Notes: a model not told the origin generated them from the sequence alone. 64,000 nucleotides of DNA from Planococcus kocurii (GCF_001465835.2 NZ_CP013661.2:2658501-2722500); one strand, 5' to 3'; positions 9,649-20,631 are shown, counted from the first letter of the stretch. Made by a program: numbers and translations.

Positions 9649-10095
9649 TTATTTTGTCCGTTGTTGTAAACTGATTGGACGAAGCGTCCCCCAACGAGAA
9701 ACGTCTATAGTCACTTGCAAGTCACGCGCTGCTTCAAGTTGAGGGCCCATCCCTTGTTCGACGTAAAATTGTTCTAATTGTGGTGCAGTGACGTTACCAT
9801 TGTAAACAGAACCTTTAATGGCTCCGAAGAAAGCTTCATTTTCAATACGATCGATAACCGCATAGCCATCATCTGCCGATTTCAAAGTAAAATAAACAGA
9901 ATCGTCATTGTTGATAGAAGCTGACTGCAAATCGGGGTATTGCAGCGCAACATATTCACCGTAAAATGGATCAACTGGATCAAAAGGTTCAGCTCTTAAC
10001 ACATACTGCTCGCCGAACCATGACGCTGCGTAATAACTAACCAGTAGAATTAAGACGACGGCTGTTTGGACGATTGGGAAGAGCCAGGTTTTCAT
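9649..10095 (-). CDS. GDYXXLXY-domain membrane-anchored protein
   Basis: A 148-residue protein with one N-terminal membrane helix (residues 4-24) and an extracytoplasmic domain carrying YGEYVALQY, matching the GDYXXLXY motif. The function of the family is unknown. The start is the ATG ending at 10095, preceded by GAAAGAAGGTG; it overlaps the upstream gene by 4 bases (ATGA), so the two are translationally coupled. Members often follow DUF2157 genes, as here. Confidence 0.8.
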   Translation of the reverse strand: MKTWLFPIVQTAVVLILLVSYYAASWFGEQYVLRAEPFDPVDPFYGEYVALQYPDLQSASINNDDSVYFTLKSADDGYAVIDRIENEAFFGAIKGSVYNGNVTAPQLEQFYVEQGMGPQLEAARDLQVTIDVSRWGTLRPISLQQRTK

Positions 10096-11267
10096 GACGT
10101 GACACCTTCTTTCCGGCGATTGATCCACCAGGCTACAGCTGATAACAGGAACAACAGCAAAGCGCCAAGCAAGAAGAACAGCGACATGTCGAGGCGTTCC
10201 CATGCATAGATGATATAAATAACAAACTGTACAACGATGAAATAGACAAATCCTAGTCCAAGAGGTTGATTTTGACGCTGGGCCATAATTAAGTAGGCAA
10301 GGCCCCCTAATTCCGCAACAACTGCAAGGCCAATCGCTGTTTCGTCATAGAGCAATAACCCAATGGTGCCAGGAAGTGCGATCCACATGAGAGAACGGAA
10401 TTTGAAAAAACTGAAAAGCAGAACGGCGATACCAGCAAAAGCTAGAGCGACGGCTTCTGCGAAATGACTTTTATCAATCAAACCAATGAACGTTTGTCCG
10501 CGAATCGCTAAGTATACGACGATTAGCATACCTGCTGTAATTAGATAAAGCGGTCGCACCATTCGCTGCTTGTTTTCAGGAATAATGGCGAACAACAAGA
10601 CGAGCGCAAACAAAGTCCAAATTGGCCATAGTGTACTGTTGTAATCTACTAGAATCCATAGCATAAAACCAGAAGCGAATAGCAACATCCAACTGAATGC
10701 CAAAGGGGCAAAGGTTCGACTAAAGTAAAACCAAGCTGCTGCAATAACAATGAAGACGCTCCATTCTAGCCAACCGATTTCAGGCACAAATGAGATTAAA
10801 ACAGCTGCTCCAAAGAAAAATCCGAGAAAAGAATAAATAACATGTCGCCAGTAAAAGTAGTGAGCGATAGTGGCCAAAAACAGCGCCCAAGGCAAAAAGG
10901 AATTTGCCAGTGGAAAATGGAAAGTTTGTGCCACTGTCAGCAAAGTAGCACCAAACATGGCGAGACCAATGACCCTAAACAGCAGAGGATAACCAAAAGC
11001 TTTTTTCTCTGAAAAATAAGCAACACTATAAAATAGCCACATTAATGACAGCATCAGCCCGACTTTAGCTCCATCAGGTATCAACTGCCAGTTTGCTGCG
11101 ATAAAGCTAAAGACGGCAAGAGAGAAGAAAATGAACCCAATCATCAAAAGCAACGGTAATTTTTTAGGCGCAGGTTGACGTTTTTCAAATGCTAAAAGTC
11201 TGTCTACCGTGTCTTGATCTATTAACGAAGCTTGTTGCCATTGCTTTATTTTTTTCTCCATATCCAT
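10092..11267 (-). CDS. DUF2157 multi-pass membrane protein
   Basis: A 391-residue protein with a soluble N-terminus (KKIKQWQQASLIDQDTVDRL, the DUF2157 head) and about 12 hydrophobic helices. Function unknown. The start at 11267 (MDMEKK) follows GGAGGGATTAGCT; the open frame extends further upstream but without a ribosome site. Its stop overlaps the start of the GDYXXLXY gene, so the two probably form one membrane system. Confidence 0.8.
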   Translation of the reverse strand: MDMEKKIKQWQQASLIDQDTVDRLLAFEKRQPAPKKLPLLLMIGFIFFSLAVFSFIAANWQLIPDGAKVGLMLSLMWLFYSVAYFSEKKAFGYPLLFRVIGLAMFGATLLTVAQTFHFPLANSFLPWALFLATIAHYFYWRHVIYSFLGFFFGAAVLISFVPEIGWLEWSVFIVIAAAWFYFSRTFAPLAFSWMLLFASGFMLWILVDYNSTLWPIWTLFALVLLFAIIPENKQRMVRPLYLITAGMLIVVYLAIRGQTFIGLIDKSHFAEAVALAFAGIAVLLFSFFKFRSLMWIALPGTIGLLLYDETAIGLAVVAELGGLAYLIMAQRQNQPLGLGFVYFIVVQFVIYIIYAWERLDMSLFFLLGALLLFLLSAVAWWINRRKEGVTS

Positions 11268-11547
11268 AGCTAATCCCTCCCATACTCTTACTATGATTAT
11301 AGTCCTGAAATAGTAGGAATGACAGTTGTGAGAGAGGAATAAGATACATTTACCCCAAAAAATAATGGGATGTTCAGCAAAATTAAGTTTAAGAAATTGC
11401 CTCAAATAGATTTCGAGAAAAGGACATTTTTTTAGAGTTGGCTAAGTTGAAAAGAGGGCTTGGTAACCAAATTAAGAGTCAGTGCCTTTTCAAAAAATGA
11501 CAAAGTGGTTATGCGAAAAAGTGTTCAGCCGAATACTTAACGTGACA

Positions 11548-12267
11548 CTAAGTCTCTTTATAGTAAAGATTTTTCTCGCTTTCTAAAATTGCTAAGTTAA
11601 TAGCTTCAAGGGGTTTTTCAATCATTTGCCCATGTCCAACTGCTAGCAACTGAGGGGTTAGCTGGCGAATTTTATGAGCACTTTCAAGAGCTACTTGTTT
11701 GTCCCAAGTCGCAAAAGCAGGAAATGGAAATAATATTTTGACTGTACCGGAAACGGCGATACCGCCGCGTGTTTGGAAAGCGTCACCGGCAACGAGAAAT
11801 CGGTTGCGCGTATCAATTAATGAAATGGAACCAGGTGTGTGACCAGGTGTACTTATGACTTCGAGTGAACCAATTCTGTCACCTTCTTCGAGAAGGCGAT
11901 CAGGCGGCGTTTTGATCGTTTTCGGAATGCCACCTTTTATCGGTAAATTGGGCTCACCAGAGAGCAGGCTAGTGTCACCAGCAAGCAGGCGAGCGTCGCG
12001 CGAAGACATACTAACGACAACGTCAGGCCATTCCTGTTTGATAGCATCAAGTGCACCCAAGTGATCGATATGTGCATGGGTAATGACAATCTGGGTTAAC
12101 GGTTTTTTCATGACCTTGATTGATAATAAAATCTGTTTGGCAGTAAATCCTAAGGCTGCATCAATTAAAGTTAACTCTTTTCCTTCATCTACGACATAGC
12201 AATTTATAGGGAAAAATCGGGGCATAAATGTTAATTGGTAAATAGGTCCTTTTTTGGTCATCTGCAT
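11548..12267 (-). CDS. MBL-fold metallo-hydrolase
   Basis: A 239-residue metallo-beta-lactamase-fold hydrolase. The binuclear metal motif THAHIDHLGAL is intact (HxHxDH), followed by STPGHTPGSISL, VAGDAF and the final VGHG. Glyoxalase-II-like hydrolases of this size act on thioesters, lactones or similar substrates; the substrate here cannot be read. CAGGAGGAGCGGAGC precedes the start. It diverges from the YciI gene across a 257-base spacer that holds a 21-bp repeat array. Confidence 0.85.
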   Translation of the reverse strand: MQMTKKGPIYQLTFMPRFFPINCYVVDEGKELTLIDAALGFTAKQILLSIKVMKKPLTQIVITHAHIDHLGALDAIKQEWPDVVVSMSSRDARLLAGDTSLLSGEPNLPIKGGIPKTIKTPPDRLLEEGDRIGSLEVISTPGHTPGSISLIDTRNRFLVAGDAFQTRGGIAVSGTVKILFPFPAFATWDKQVALESAHKIRQLTPQLLAVGHGQMIEKPLEAINLAILESEKNLYYKET

Positions 12268-12329
12268 TTTCGCTCCGCTCCTCCTGAATCAAGTGTAGGT
12301 CACTCTATTTTATCCTATTGATAGGGTTT

Positions 12330-12420
12330 GGACAGTAAATGACAGGAGTTGGACAGTATTCTATCTGAACTGGACAGTATTTCGCCAGTTTGGACAGTAT
12401 TTTAAGAGAATCGGATAGTA
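12330..12420. repeat. Array A: five GGACAGTA cores at 21-bp period
   Basis: The core GGACAGTA occurs at 12330, 12351, 12372 and 12392, and as GGATAGTA at 12413, with steps of 21, 21, 20 and 21 bases. The 12-13 bases between cores differ from one another except for a T-rich fringe. It lies between two divergent genes. Confidence 0.85.
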
Positions 12421-12474
12421 TATCCATAAAATGGTAATAATAGCGCGCCGCACAATGTGATTCGTGAAGAAAAA

Positions 12475-12503
12475 CTGACTTTTCTTATTTTTCTCATTAT
12501 AAT
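12475..12503 (+). promoter_or_regulatory. Sigma-A promoter for the YciI-glpP pair
   Basis: CTGACT, 17 bases, TATAAT, about 20 bases upstream of the YciI start. Confidence 0.6.
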
Positions 12504-12524
12504 GAAGGGAAAGGAGATGTTCTT

Positions 12525-12800
12525 ATGAGATATTTCGCGGTATTATTGCCCATGAAAGACGCTGACAAAAGTCAGGAGTTTCGAGCACAGCACTTGGCAT
12601 TTCTAGCAGCCCAGCGCAACAGTGGACAAGTAGTAGTCAATGGGAAATTTGTAGATGGCTCTGGCGGACTTGTTATTTACCGAGCTGAGTCATTTGCAAA
12701 CTGTGAAGCATTGGTGAAGGCAGATCCGTACATCGTAGAAGGTGCCAGAAAATACGAAATCTTTGAATGGGAAGCGGTTTGGGCGGATAATGGTACGTAA
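12525..12800 (+). CDS. YciI family protein
   Basis: A 91-residue single-domain protein with the YciI ferredoxin-like fold: MRYFAVLLPMKD at the start, EFRAQHLAFLAAQRNSGQVV with the conserved histidine, and ADPYIVEGARKYEIFEW near the end. YciI proteins are small, possibly enzymatic, and mostly uncharacterised. GGAAAGGAG precedes the ATG. It lies 31 bases ahead of glpP on the same strand and may share its promoter. Confidence 0.88.
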   Translation: MRYFAVLLPMKDADKSQEFRAQHLAFLAAQRNSGQVVVNGKFVDGSGGLVIYRAESFANCEALVKADPYIVEGARKYEIFEWEAVWADNGT

Positions 12801-12831
12801 AGGGATGGCAACAATTTGAGGAGGAAACCTG

Positions 12832-13377
12832 GTGCATGAGTTAAAAGGCGTTTTGCCTGTTTTGCGCAATATGAAAGAATTTGAACGCTTACTAAATAGC
12901 GATCATGAGTACATCATTTTTTTGGAGATTCGGTTGGCGCAGTTAAAGCAATTGGTACAAGTCGCCAAAGCAGCGAATAAAAAAGTGATTTTGCATGTGG
13001 ATTTGATTCAAGGACTGAAAACAGATGCTTATGGATTCGAGTATCTGGTTAGAGAAGTGAAACCAGATGGTGTCGTTTCAACACGAAGCAATGTTATCTC
13101 CTTGGCGAAGAAGAATAAGCTGCTGACGATTCAACGTTTGTTTTTGCTAGACAGTCAGGCGCTTGAGCACAACATCAAGTTAATCAATCAAGTGAAACCC
13201 GATTACATCGAAATTTTGCCGGGAATCATTCCTTCTGTTATCAAGGAAGTTTTCGATAAAACGGGGATCCCGGTTATTGCGGGTGGACTGATTCGGACAA
13301 AAGAGGACATTCAACTTGCTTACGATGGCGGAGCAAAAGCCATTTCCACATCACAACCAGAATTATGGAAAATATAA
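12832..13377 (+). CDS. glpP: Glycerol-3-phosphate responsive antiterminator
   Basis: A 181-residue TIM-barrel-like RNA-binding regulator. When it binds glycerol-3-phosphate it allows readthrough of leader terminators before glp genes. Recognisable segments are IIFLEIRLAQLKQLV, HVDLIQGLKTDAYGFEYL, DYIEILPGIIP and VIAGGLIRTKEDI. The start is GTG 12832, set by GAGGAGGAAA. It stands directly upstream of glpF, the gene order seen in Bacillus, and two candidate target leaders follow at 13446 and 15951. Confidence 0.93.
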   Translation: MHELKGVLPVLRNMKEFERLLNSDHEYIIFLEIRLAQLKQLVQVAKAANKKVILHVDLIQGLKTDAYGFEYLVREVKPDGVVSTRSNVISLAKKNKLLTIQRLFLLDSQALEHNIKLINQVKPDYIEILPGIIPSVIKEVFDKTGIPVIAGGLIRTKEDIQLAYDGGAKAISTSQPELWKI

Positions 13378-13380
13378 CGG

Positions 13381-13395
13381 TTGACAGCGTTTTCA
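13381..13395 (+). promoter_or_regulatory. cre-like CcpA site overlapping a -35 box
   Basis: TGACAGCGTTTTCA matches the cre consensus TGWAANCGNTNWCA at 13 of 14 positions and overlaps a TTGACA hexamer at 13381. This would place glpFK under carbon catabolite repression. No clean -10 box at ideal spacing was found. Confidence 0.6.
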
Positions 13396-13445
13396 TTAAC
13401 TGATAACTTTATACTTACAAGTTAAGAACTGTGTTGGAGAAATGG

Positions 13446-13512
13446 AGACCCGCACTGAAACAAGCACCTTTAAAAAAAGAGTGTCTGGTTCAGTGTGGGT
13501 CTTTTCGTTTTC
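13446..13512 (+). terminator. glpF leader terminator (GlpP target)
   Basis: AGACCCGCACTGAA pairs with TTCAGTGTGGGTCT (one G-U pair) around a ~29-base loop, then TTTTCGTTTTC. It lies between glpP and glpF, where GlpP-dependent attenuators sit in Bacillus. Action by GlpP is inferred. Confidence 0.75.
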
Positions 13513-13554
13513 TTCTAATCCGTTCTGAAGCTAAAAACAAAGGGGTGTAAAACG

Positions 13555-14385
13555 ATGACGGAATTTTTAGCAGAAGTAATTGGTACGATGATTTTGATTA
13601 TCTTTGGTGGTGGCGTTGTGGCAGGTGCAGTTTTAAAAGATTCGAAAGCGGAAAATGGTGGTTGGGTTTTGATCACGCTTGCTTGGGGTCTAGCGGTTAC
13701 AATGGGTGTCTATGCAGTAGGGAATTTTTCAGGAGCGCATTTAAATCCGGCAGTAACACTTGGTCTTGCGTCTGTTGGTGACTTTCCTTGGGCAAAAGTA
13801 CCCGTTTACATTGCAGCACAAATACTCGGTGCCATTTTCGGTGCAGTTATTGTTTTCTTAAATTATTTACCGCACTGGAGACGGACTGAAGACAAAGCTG
13901 CGAAACTAGCGGTTTTTGCTACAGGTCCAGCGATTCGTCGACCATTCTCTAACTTAGTTAGTGAAATTATTGGTACAGCTGTATTAGTAATGGGCTTATT
14001 GTTTATTGGTGCCAATGACTTTACTGAAGGCTTAAATCCGTTAATCGTTGGTGCGTTGATCGTTGCAATCGGGATGTCGCTAGGGGGCACAACAGGATAT
14101 GCGATTAACCCTGCGCGTGACTTAGGTCCACGTATTGCACACGCTTTGCTGCCAATTCCAGGTAAAGGAAGCTCTGACTGGTCATATGCGTGGGTACCAG
14201 TTGTCGGTCCTGTTTTTGGTGGTATTTACGGAGCATTGTTTTATAAAGCTATGTTTACCGGTGCATATGATTTACCATTTTGGGTTATGAGCGCCGTCTT
14301 ATTGCTAGTATTATTTGGAGCAGCAAGTGTAGAATTGAGAAAAGAGCATACAACTGCAGATACAATCGAAGAAAAAATTTCGTAA
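13555..14385 (+). CDS. glpF: Glycerol uptake facilitator
   Basis: A 276-residue aquaglyceroporin with six membrane helices and the two half-helix NPA motifs, in SGAHLNPAVTLG and GYAINPARDLG. The Asp of the second motif (ARDLG) is typical of glycerol channels rather than water channels. It lets glycerol enter for GlpK, whose gene starts 22 bases downstream. Expression is probably set by the leader terminator and cre-like site upstream. Confidence 0.94.
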   Translation: MTEFLAEVIGTMILIIFGGGVVAGAVLKDSKAENGGWVLITLAWGLAVTMGVYAVGNFSGAHLNPAVTLGLASVGDFPWAKVPVYIAAQILGAIFGAVIVFLNYLPHWRRTEDKAAKLAVFATGPAIRRPFSNLVSEIIGTAVLVMGLLFIGANDFTEGLNPLIVGALIVAIGMSLGGTTGYAINPARDLGPRIAHALLPIPGKGSSDWSYAWVPVVGPVFGGIYGALFYKAMFTGAYDLPFWVMSAVLLLVLFGAASVELRKEHTTADTIEEKIS

Positions 14386-14395
14386 CTTATAATAG

Positions 14396-15910
<1,515 letters not shown>

Positions 15911-15950
15911 CTTACAAGTTAATCATGAGAGATATACGGCCGGAGACTTT

Positions 15951-16012
15951 GAGAGACCAAGCCAGTTTAGCAGAAAAATTCTGCAACTGTGCCTGGATCT
16001 CTCTTTTTATAT
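15951..16012 (+). terminator. glpD leader terminator (GlpP target)
   Basis: GAGAGACCAAGCCAG pairs imperfectly with CTGTGCCTGGATCTCTC, with an inner GCAGAA/TTCTGC stem, followed by TTTTT. The preceding GGCCGGAGACTTT shares GGAGAC with the glpF leader. It lies 130 bases before glpD in the glpK-glpD gap. Confidence 0.7.
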
Positions 16013-16142
16013 GGAAAAACGGGTATACAAGTTTGACAGGGAATAGATTGAACACGCCACGTCGATCGGTAGGCCCGCAAGAACACAATTTTTGGGAATC
16101 GTAGCAGTAAAAACTCATCTAAAAAAAGGAGCAGATTAACTT

Positions 16143-17819
16143 ATGAAATTTTCAAGCTTAAACAGAAATGAACGTTATAACCAGATGAAACAGTCACAAC
16201 TAGATGTACTAGTCATTGGTGGAGGAATCACAGGTGCTGGGATCGCACTGGATGCGTCCGTACGTGGCATGAATGTAGCAGTCGTGGAGATGCAGGATTT
16301 TGCAGCAGGTACAAGTAGTCGTTCTACCAAATTGGTTCACGGAGGGTTGCGCTACCTAAAGCAATTTGAAGTGAAAATGGTTGCGGAAGTCGGCAAGGAA
16401 CGCGAAATTGTTTATGAAAATGGACCACATGTGACTACCCCTGAATGGATGCTTTTGCCATTTTACAAAGGTGGAACGTTTGGACCACTCAGCACAAATG
16501 TCGGCTTGCGTGTGTATGATTTTTTAGCAGGTGTTAAAAAAGACGAACGTCGTAAAATGTTAAGCAAAGAAGAAACATTGCGCCGCGAGCCTTTATTAAA
16601 GAAAAAAGACCTTAAAGGCGGAGGGTATTACGTCGAATACAAAACCGATGACGCACGCCTAACGATGGAAGTTATGAAAAAAGCGATTGAAAAAGGCGCA
16701 ATGGCAATGAATTACGCAAAAGTCAAAAGCTTTATCTACGATAACGGTAAAGTAGTCGGTATTGAAGTAGAAGATCAAATCAACGGCACAATTCATGAAT
16801 TATTTGCGAAAAAAATCGTCAATGCGGCTGGTCCATGGGTTGATACATTGCGCGACGAAGATCACTCGAAATTTGGCAAGACTCTTCAGCTAACAAAAGG
16901 CATTCACTTAGTTTTTGATGGCCGTAGATTCCCGTTAAAACAAGCCATCTATTTTGATATGCCAGATGGCCGGATGGCATTTGCGATTCCGCGTCAAGGC
17001 AAAGTTTATGTAGGAACAACGGATACGGTTTACAAGCAAGATATTGCACATCCAACGATGACGTTAGAAGACCGGAATTATGTCTTGAAAGCGGTCGACT
17101 TTATGTTCCCAGAAGTCGCGATTACGGAACAAGATGTTGAATCTAGCTGGGCTGGTTTACGTCCGTTGGTTCATGAAGAAGGCAAGGACCCCTCTGAAAT
17201 TTCACGAAAAGATGAAATTTTCGTTTCGGATTCTGGTTTGATTTCGATTGCGGGTGGTAAATTGACCGGCTACCGTAAAATGGGCGAAAGCATCGTCAAT
17301 CTAGTAGCAGAGCAATTACAAAAAGAAGATGGAGTCAAATATCCAAAAAGTTCAACTAAACGATTGCCGATTGCAGGCGGAGAAGTGGGCGGTTCAAAAG
17401 GTTTTGAAACCTTTATGGCTGACCGCGTCCAACAAGCAGGCAGCATGGGCTTAACAGCTGATGCAATGCGTATGCTCGTAAGTCGCTACGGTGCGAATGT
17501 CGATAAAGTGTTGCATTTCTATACAGCTGGCCTCGACGAAGCGACAGACGCGGATCTTGATCCATTAGTGTACGCGATGTTGCGTTATTCAGTAGAATAC
17601 GAATCCGCCTATAAGCCAATTGACTTCTTTATCCGTCGTACCGGAGCGTTGTTCTTCGATATCCACTGGGTCCATGCACATAAAGAATCAGTCACTGCTT
17701 ATATGAGCAAAATCTTTAATTGGACCGAAGAACAAACTACAGATTACCGCGATGAATTGGAAGGCTTGCTTTATGAAGCAACGCATCCAGTTGAAGTATC
17801 TTCTCAAAGCTTAAGCTAA
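16143..17819 (+). CDS. glpD: Aerobic glycerol-3-phosphate dehydrogenase
   Basis: A 558-residue FAD enzyme of the cytoplasmic membrane face, oxidising glycerol-3-P to dihydroxyacetone-P and passing electrons to the quinone pool. The FAD motif VLVIGGGITGAGIALDA, then GTSSRSTKLVHGGLRYL and the late SIAGGKLTGYRKM are diagnostic. AAAAGGAGCAG precedes the ATG. It completes the glycerol route GlpF-GlpK-GlpD and has its own leader attenuator. Confidence 0.95.
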   Translation: MKFSSLNRNERYNQMKQSQLDVLVIGGGITGAGIALDASVRGMNVAVVEMQDFAAGTSSRSTKLVHGGLRYLKQFEVKMVAEVGKEREIVYENGPHVTTPEWMLLPFYKGGTFGPLSTNVGLRVYDFLAGVKKDERRKMLSKEETLRREPLLKKKDLKGGGYYVEYKTDDARLTMEVMKKAIEKGAMAMNYAKVKSFIYDNGKVVGIEVEDQINGTIHELFAKKIVNAAGPWVDTLRDEDHSKFGKTLQLTKGIHLVFDGRRFPLKQAIYFDMPDGRMAFAIPRQGKVYVGTTDTVYKQDIAHPTMTLEDRNYVLKAVDFMFPEVAITEQDVESSWAGLRPLVHEEGKDPSEISRKDEIFVSDSGLISIAGGKLTGYRKMGESIVNLVAEQLQKEDGVKYPKSSTKRLPIAGGEVGGSKGFETFMADRVQQAGSMGLTADAMRMLVSRYGANVDKVLHFYTAGLDEATDADLDPLVYAMLRYSVEYESAYKPIDFFIRRTGALFFDIHWVHAHKESVTAYMSKIFNWTEEQTTDYRDELEGLLYEATHPVEVSSQSLS

Positions 17820-17825
17820 AAAACG

Positions 17826-17868
17826 ATCCCGCCTGAAATCCGTAAATGGATTTCAGGCGGGATTTTTA
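17826..17868 (+). terminator. Terminator after glpD
   Basis: ATCCCGCCTGAAATCC pairs perfectly with GGATTTCAGGCGGGAT around GTAAAT, then TTTTT. Confidence 0.92.
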
Positions 17869-17943
17869 TGTAGAAAACACCTTTTTTCTAACTCATGTTA
17901 TAGTAAAATTAAAAGAAGGACTATTCTGAATTCTGGAGGAGCG

Positions 17944-19050
17944 ATGAATATGAGCAACGCTGAATTAATGGAAACCTATGAAACGTCTTTACACCAATTA
18001 GCGGGACACGGACCGAGAAACGTAGCAGTTTTAAAGGATGTCTTTGAGTCAATCGATGGCCATTTAAAGAGTGATAATTATGGAAGTGGTCCAGTTATTG
18101 AAGGTTTCCAAGAACAAATGGCGGAATTTTTAGGAAAACAATCAGCGGTGTTTTTTCCAAGTGGAACAATGGCACAGCAAATCGCTTTGCGAATTTGGTG
18201 TGATCAACAAGGCATCAAAAAAGTTGCTTATCATCCATTGAGTCATTTGGAAATTCATGAAGAAGACGGATTAAAGGAATTGCATGGCATTGAAACGATT
18301 CTTTTAGCTGATAAAGGCCGTGTGATTGAATTAGCAGACGTGTTGTCTATGGATGAAAAAATTGCTTGTTTGTTATTGGAATTGCCGCAACGCGAAATTG
18401 GTGGTCAGCTGCCTAGTTTTGAAACACTTGAGGCAATTTCAGCATACTGTCGCGAACAAGGCATTAAGCTGCATTTAGACGGTGCACGTATTTTGGAGTG
18501 CTTGCCTTATTATCAGAAGACTATTAAAGAAGTATGTGATTTATTTGATTCTGTATATTTATCCATGTATAAGGGCATCGGTGGAATCGCTGGAGCCATT
18601 TTGGCGGGGGATCAAGACTTTATGGCCCTATCAAAGATCTGGAAAAAGCGTCACGGTGGCGATTTAATTTCATTGTATCCGTATATTTTGAGTGCAGAAA
18701 CGTATTTCGCGCAACGCAAAGATCGCATGGCTGCATATTATGAGAACGCTGTTGAATTGGCTTCGTTTTTTAATAGGTGTACTGGGATTTCCACGATTCC
18801 AACCGTGCCAGTTACGAATATGTTTCATGTGCATTTTCAAGACACGGCAGAGCAAATCGCGCCTCTATTGAGTCAAGTTCAGCAGATGATGAATATTGGA
18901 CTGACAAGGTATTTAAGGGCTGAAAATACAGGTTGTTCATTTGAACTAAGTATCGGAGATCAATACGAAAAAATTCCAAAAGGTAAAGTCATTGTCACAT
19001 TCGAGTGGTTAGCCGAGAAAATGCGGAATGAATTTAACCAAAAGCTTTAA
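17944..19050 (+). CDS. Threonine aldolase family / beta-eliminating lyase-like PLP enzyme
   Basis: A 368-residue fold-type I PLP enzyme. LHLDGARI binds the cofactor and SMYKGIGGIAGAIL contains the Schiff-base lysine, as in low-specificity L-threonine aldolases (threonine to glycine and acetaldehyde). ATG 17944 and ATG 17950 are both possible behind CTGGAGGAGCG; the second has the more usual spacing. It is a single gene between two terminators. Other beta-eliminating activities cannot be excluded. Confidence 0.8.
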   Translation: MNMSNAELMETYETSLHQLAGHGPRNVAVLKDVFESIDGHLKSDNYGSGPVIEGFQEQMAEFLGKQSAVFFPSGTMAQQIALRIWCDQQGIKKVAYHPLSHLEIHEEDGLKELHGIETILLADKGRVIELADVLSMDEKIACLLLELPQREIGGQLPSFETLEAISAYCREQGIKLHLDGARILECLPYYQKTIKEVCDLFDSVYLSMYKGIGGIAGAILAGDQDFMALSKIWKKRHGGDLISLYPYILSAETYFAQRKDRMAAYYENAVELASFFNRCTGISTIPTVPVTNMFHVHFQDTAEQIAPLLSQVQQMMNIGLTRYLRAENTGCSFELSIGDQYEKIPKGKVIVTFEWLAEKMRNEFNQKL

Positions 19051-19074
19051 AGAAAGCTCTTCAAAGCTTTTTCT
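19040..19074 (+). terminator. Possible weak terminator
   Basis: AAAAGCTTT and AAAGCTTTT form a stem that overlaps the stop codon of the aldolase-like gene and is followed by T-rich sequence. Weak call. Confidence 0.4.
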
Positions 19075-19156
19075 ACTAATTAAACAGTAGGTGAAGTAGG
19101 ACGTTTAGAAACCCTCTACGGATTAAAAAATTAGAAAAAATGGCGGTGATCGGGTA

Positions 19157-19852
19157 ATGTGGATTCAGCAGAAAAGTGGATGGCAAATAGCGACGTTAAG
19201 CGGAGCTTTAAGTGTCCTCATTTACATGGCTCACGTCATTATGGGCAGTGTGTTATGGGACGGTTACAGTCACGTCAGACAGACGATTAGTGAACTGACC
19301 GGCAACGGAGCACCAGACGCCGAAATGCTGAGGGTCTTTACCATTGGCTACGGACTGCTTGCGCTGCTTTTTTCAGTTACTGTCTATGTGTTATTCCGCA
19401 AATACCAAGTTCAAAAAACTGCGCAGTTGGGAGCTATACTTTTGATTGTGATGTACATAGCTTCGTTGATTGGCTTTGGGTTATTTCCATTAGAGCAAGG
19501 AGGCGATGTCCTGACTTTTGGCAACTTTATGCATTTGGCAATAACTGCGATCGTTTTGATTGCAACAGTGGGTGCTTTGTTTATGATGGGTCATGGCCTG
19601 TTGCTGACCAAAAACTTTCGCGGCATCGGACAGTTTACACTAGCTTGTGCCATTGTAATTGTCTTAGCAGGCATCGCAACTCCATTCGTTTTAAACAGCG
19701 ATTTTCCCTATCCAGGGCTGCTCGAACGTCTATTAATCTTCACTTTTCAACTATGGATGTTCGTCTTATCTATCTATCTCTTCAGATTACCTAAAATTAT
19801 GGATATGGAATTAAAGCGTGTCGGCCTTGTGGAAATTTACAAAGAGCGATGA
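19157..19852 (+). CDS. DUF998 multi-pass membrane protein
   Basis: A 231-residue protein with six hydrophobic helices. The head WDGYSHVRQTISELTGNGAPD after the first helix is typical of DUF998, whose function is unknown. The ribosome site is GGCGGTGATCGGGTA, of moderate quality. No obvious operon partner. Confidence 0.75.
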   Translation: MWIQQKSGWQIATLSGALSVLIYMAHVIMGSVLWDGYSHVRQTISELTGNGAPDAEMLRVFTIGYGLLALLFSVTVYVLFRKYQVQKTAQLGAILLIVMYIASLIGFGLFPLEQGGDVLTFGNFMHLAITAIVLIATVGALFMMGHGLLLTKNFRGIGQFTLACAIVIVLAGIATPFVLNSDFPYPGLLERLLIFTFQLWMFVLSIYLFRLPKIMDMELKRVGLVEIYKER

Positions 19853-20074
19853 AAGACTTTAGTGCAGCAGTAAAAGCAATTGCCGCCGAACGTTAAAACT
19901 AGCGTTCACAACGATTTTGTGATCCACATCATTGCTACTATTTCATGCACTCGGTCCTATTCGGAAAATTTACAAAAAGTTAAACAAATTTCACATAATG
20001 TCCTGCGATAATGGGTAAAGAAGTATATTGAACGGCAACGACAGTTTGCCAAGTTGAAACTAGGGGATGAGCAG

Positions 20075-20623
20075 ATGAGAAAGATGAACCGAGGAATGAT
20101 TACTTCATTAAGTGCGATTGCTGCGGCACAAGCATTAAAAATCGTCACTCACAAAACCGTGACAGGTCAATGGGATTGGAGACAGGCCTTTACAACAGGT
20201 GGCATGCCAAGCTCCCACTCAGCTGGTGTTTCAGCACTCGCCTCGTACGTAGCTGCCAATAAAGGCGCACGTCATACAGAGACAGCCCTTGCAATCGTAT
20301 TTGGTGTTATCGTGATGTACGACGCACAAGGAATACGTCGCCATACTGGAGAAATTGCTCGACTAGTGAATGAATTAGAAGACAGCTTTGTGAAATTCTC
20401 AGGCGAATTTCCAAGCTTTGAATTTGTGGAGCGTGAAAAAGACTTGAAAGAGTTGCTTGGTCACCAGCCGGTTGAGGTAGTAGCTGGAGCAGCTTTTGGA
20501 ACAATTCTTGGCTTGGTGTCAGCCGCAATCGAGAACCGTGTACGTGAAATCGAAGAAAAAGAAAAACGTTCAAAATCTCAACTGGCATACGATGGTCGTG
20601 GCCGCAGATCGACAAGAGCATAG
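20075..20623 (+). CDS. Divergent PAP2-family membrane protein (YuiD-like)
   Basis: A 182-residue protein of the YuiD/DUF212 family: GMITSLSAIAAAQALK at the start, GGMPSSHSAGVSALASY with the acid-phosphatase-like SH motif, YDAQGIRRHTGEIA, and LLGHQPVEVVAGAAFG near the end. The family is related to vanadium-dependent acid phosphatases; its substrate is unknown. ATG 20075 is preferred behind AGGGGATG over a TTG at 20054. A hairpin terminator follows its stop. Confidence 0.85.
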   Translation: MRKMNRGMITSLSAIAAAQALKIVTHKTVTGQWDWRQAFTTGGMPSSHSAGVSALASYVAANKGARHTETALAIVFGVIVMYDAQGIRRHTGEIARLVNELEDSFVKFSGEFPSFEFVEREKDLKELLGHQPVEVVAGAAFGTILGLVSAAIENRVREIEEKEKRSKSQLAYDGRGRRSTRA

Positions 20624-20631
20624 AAAAAAAT

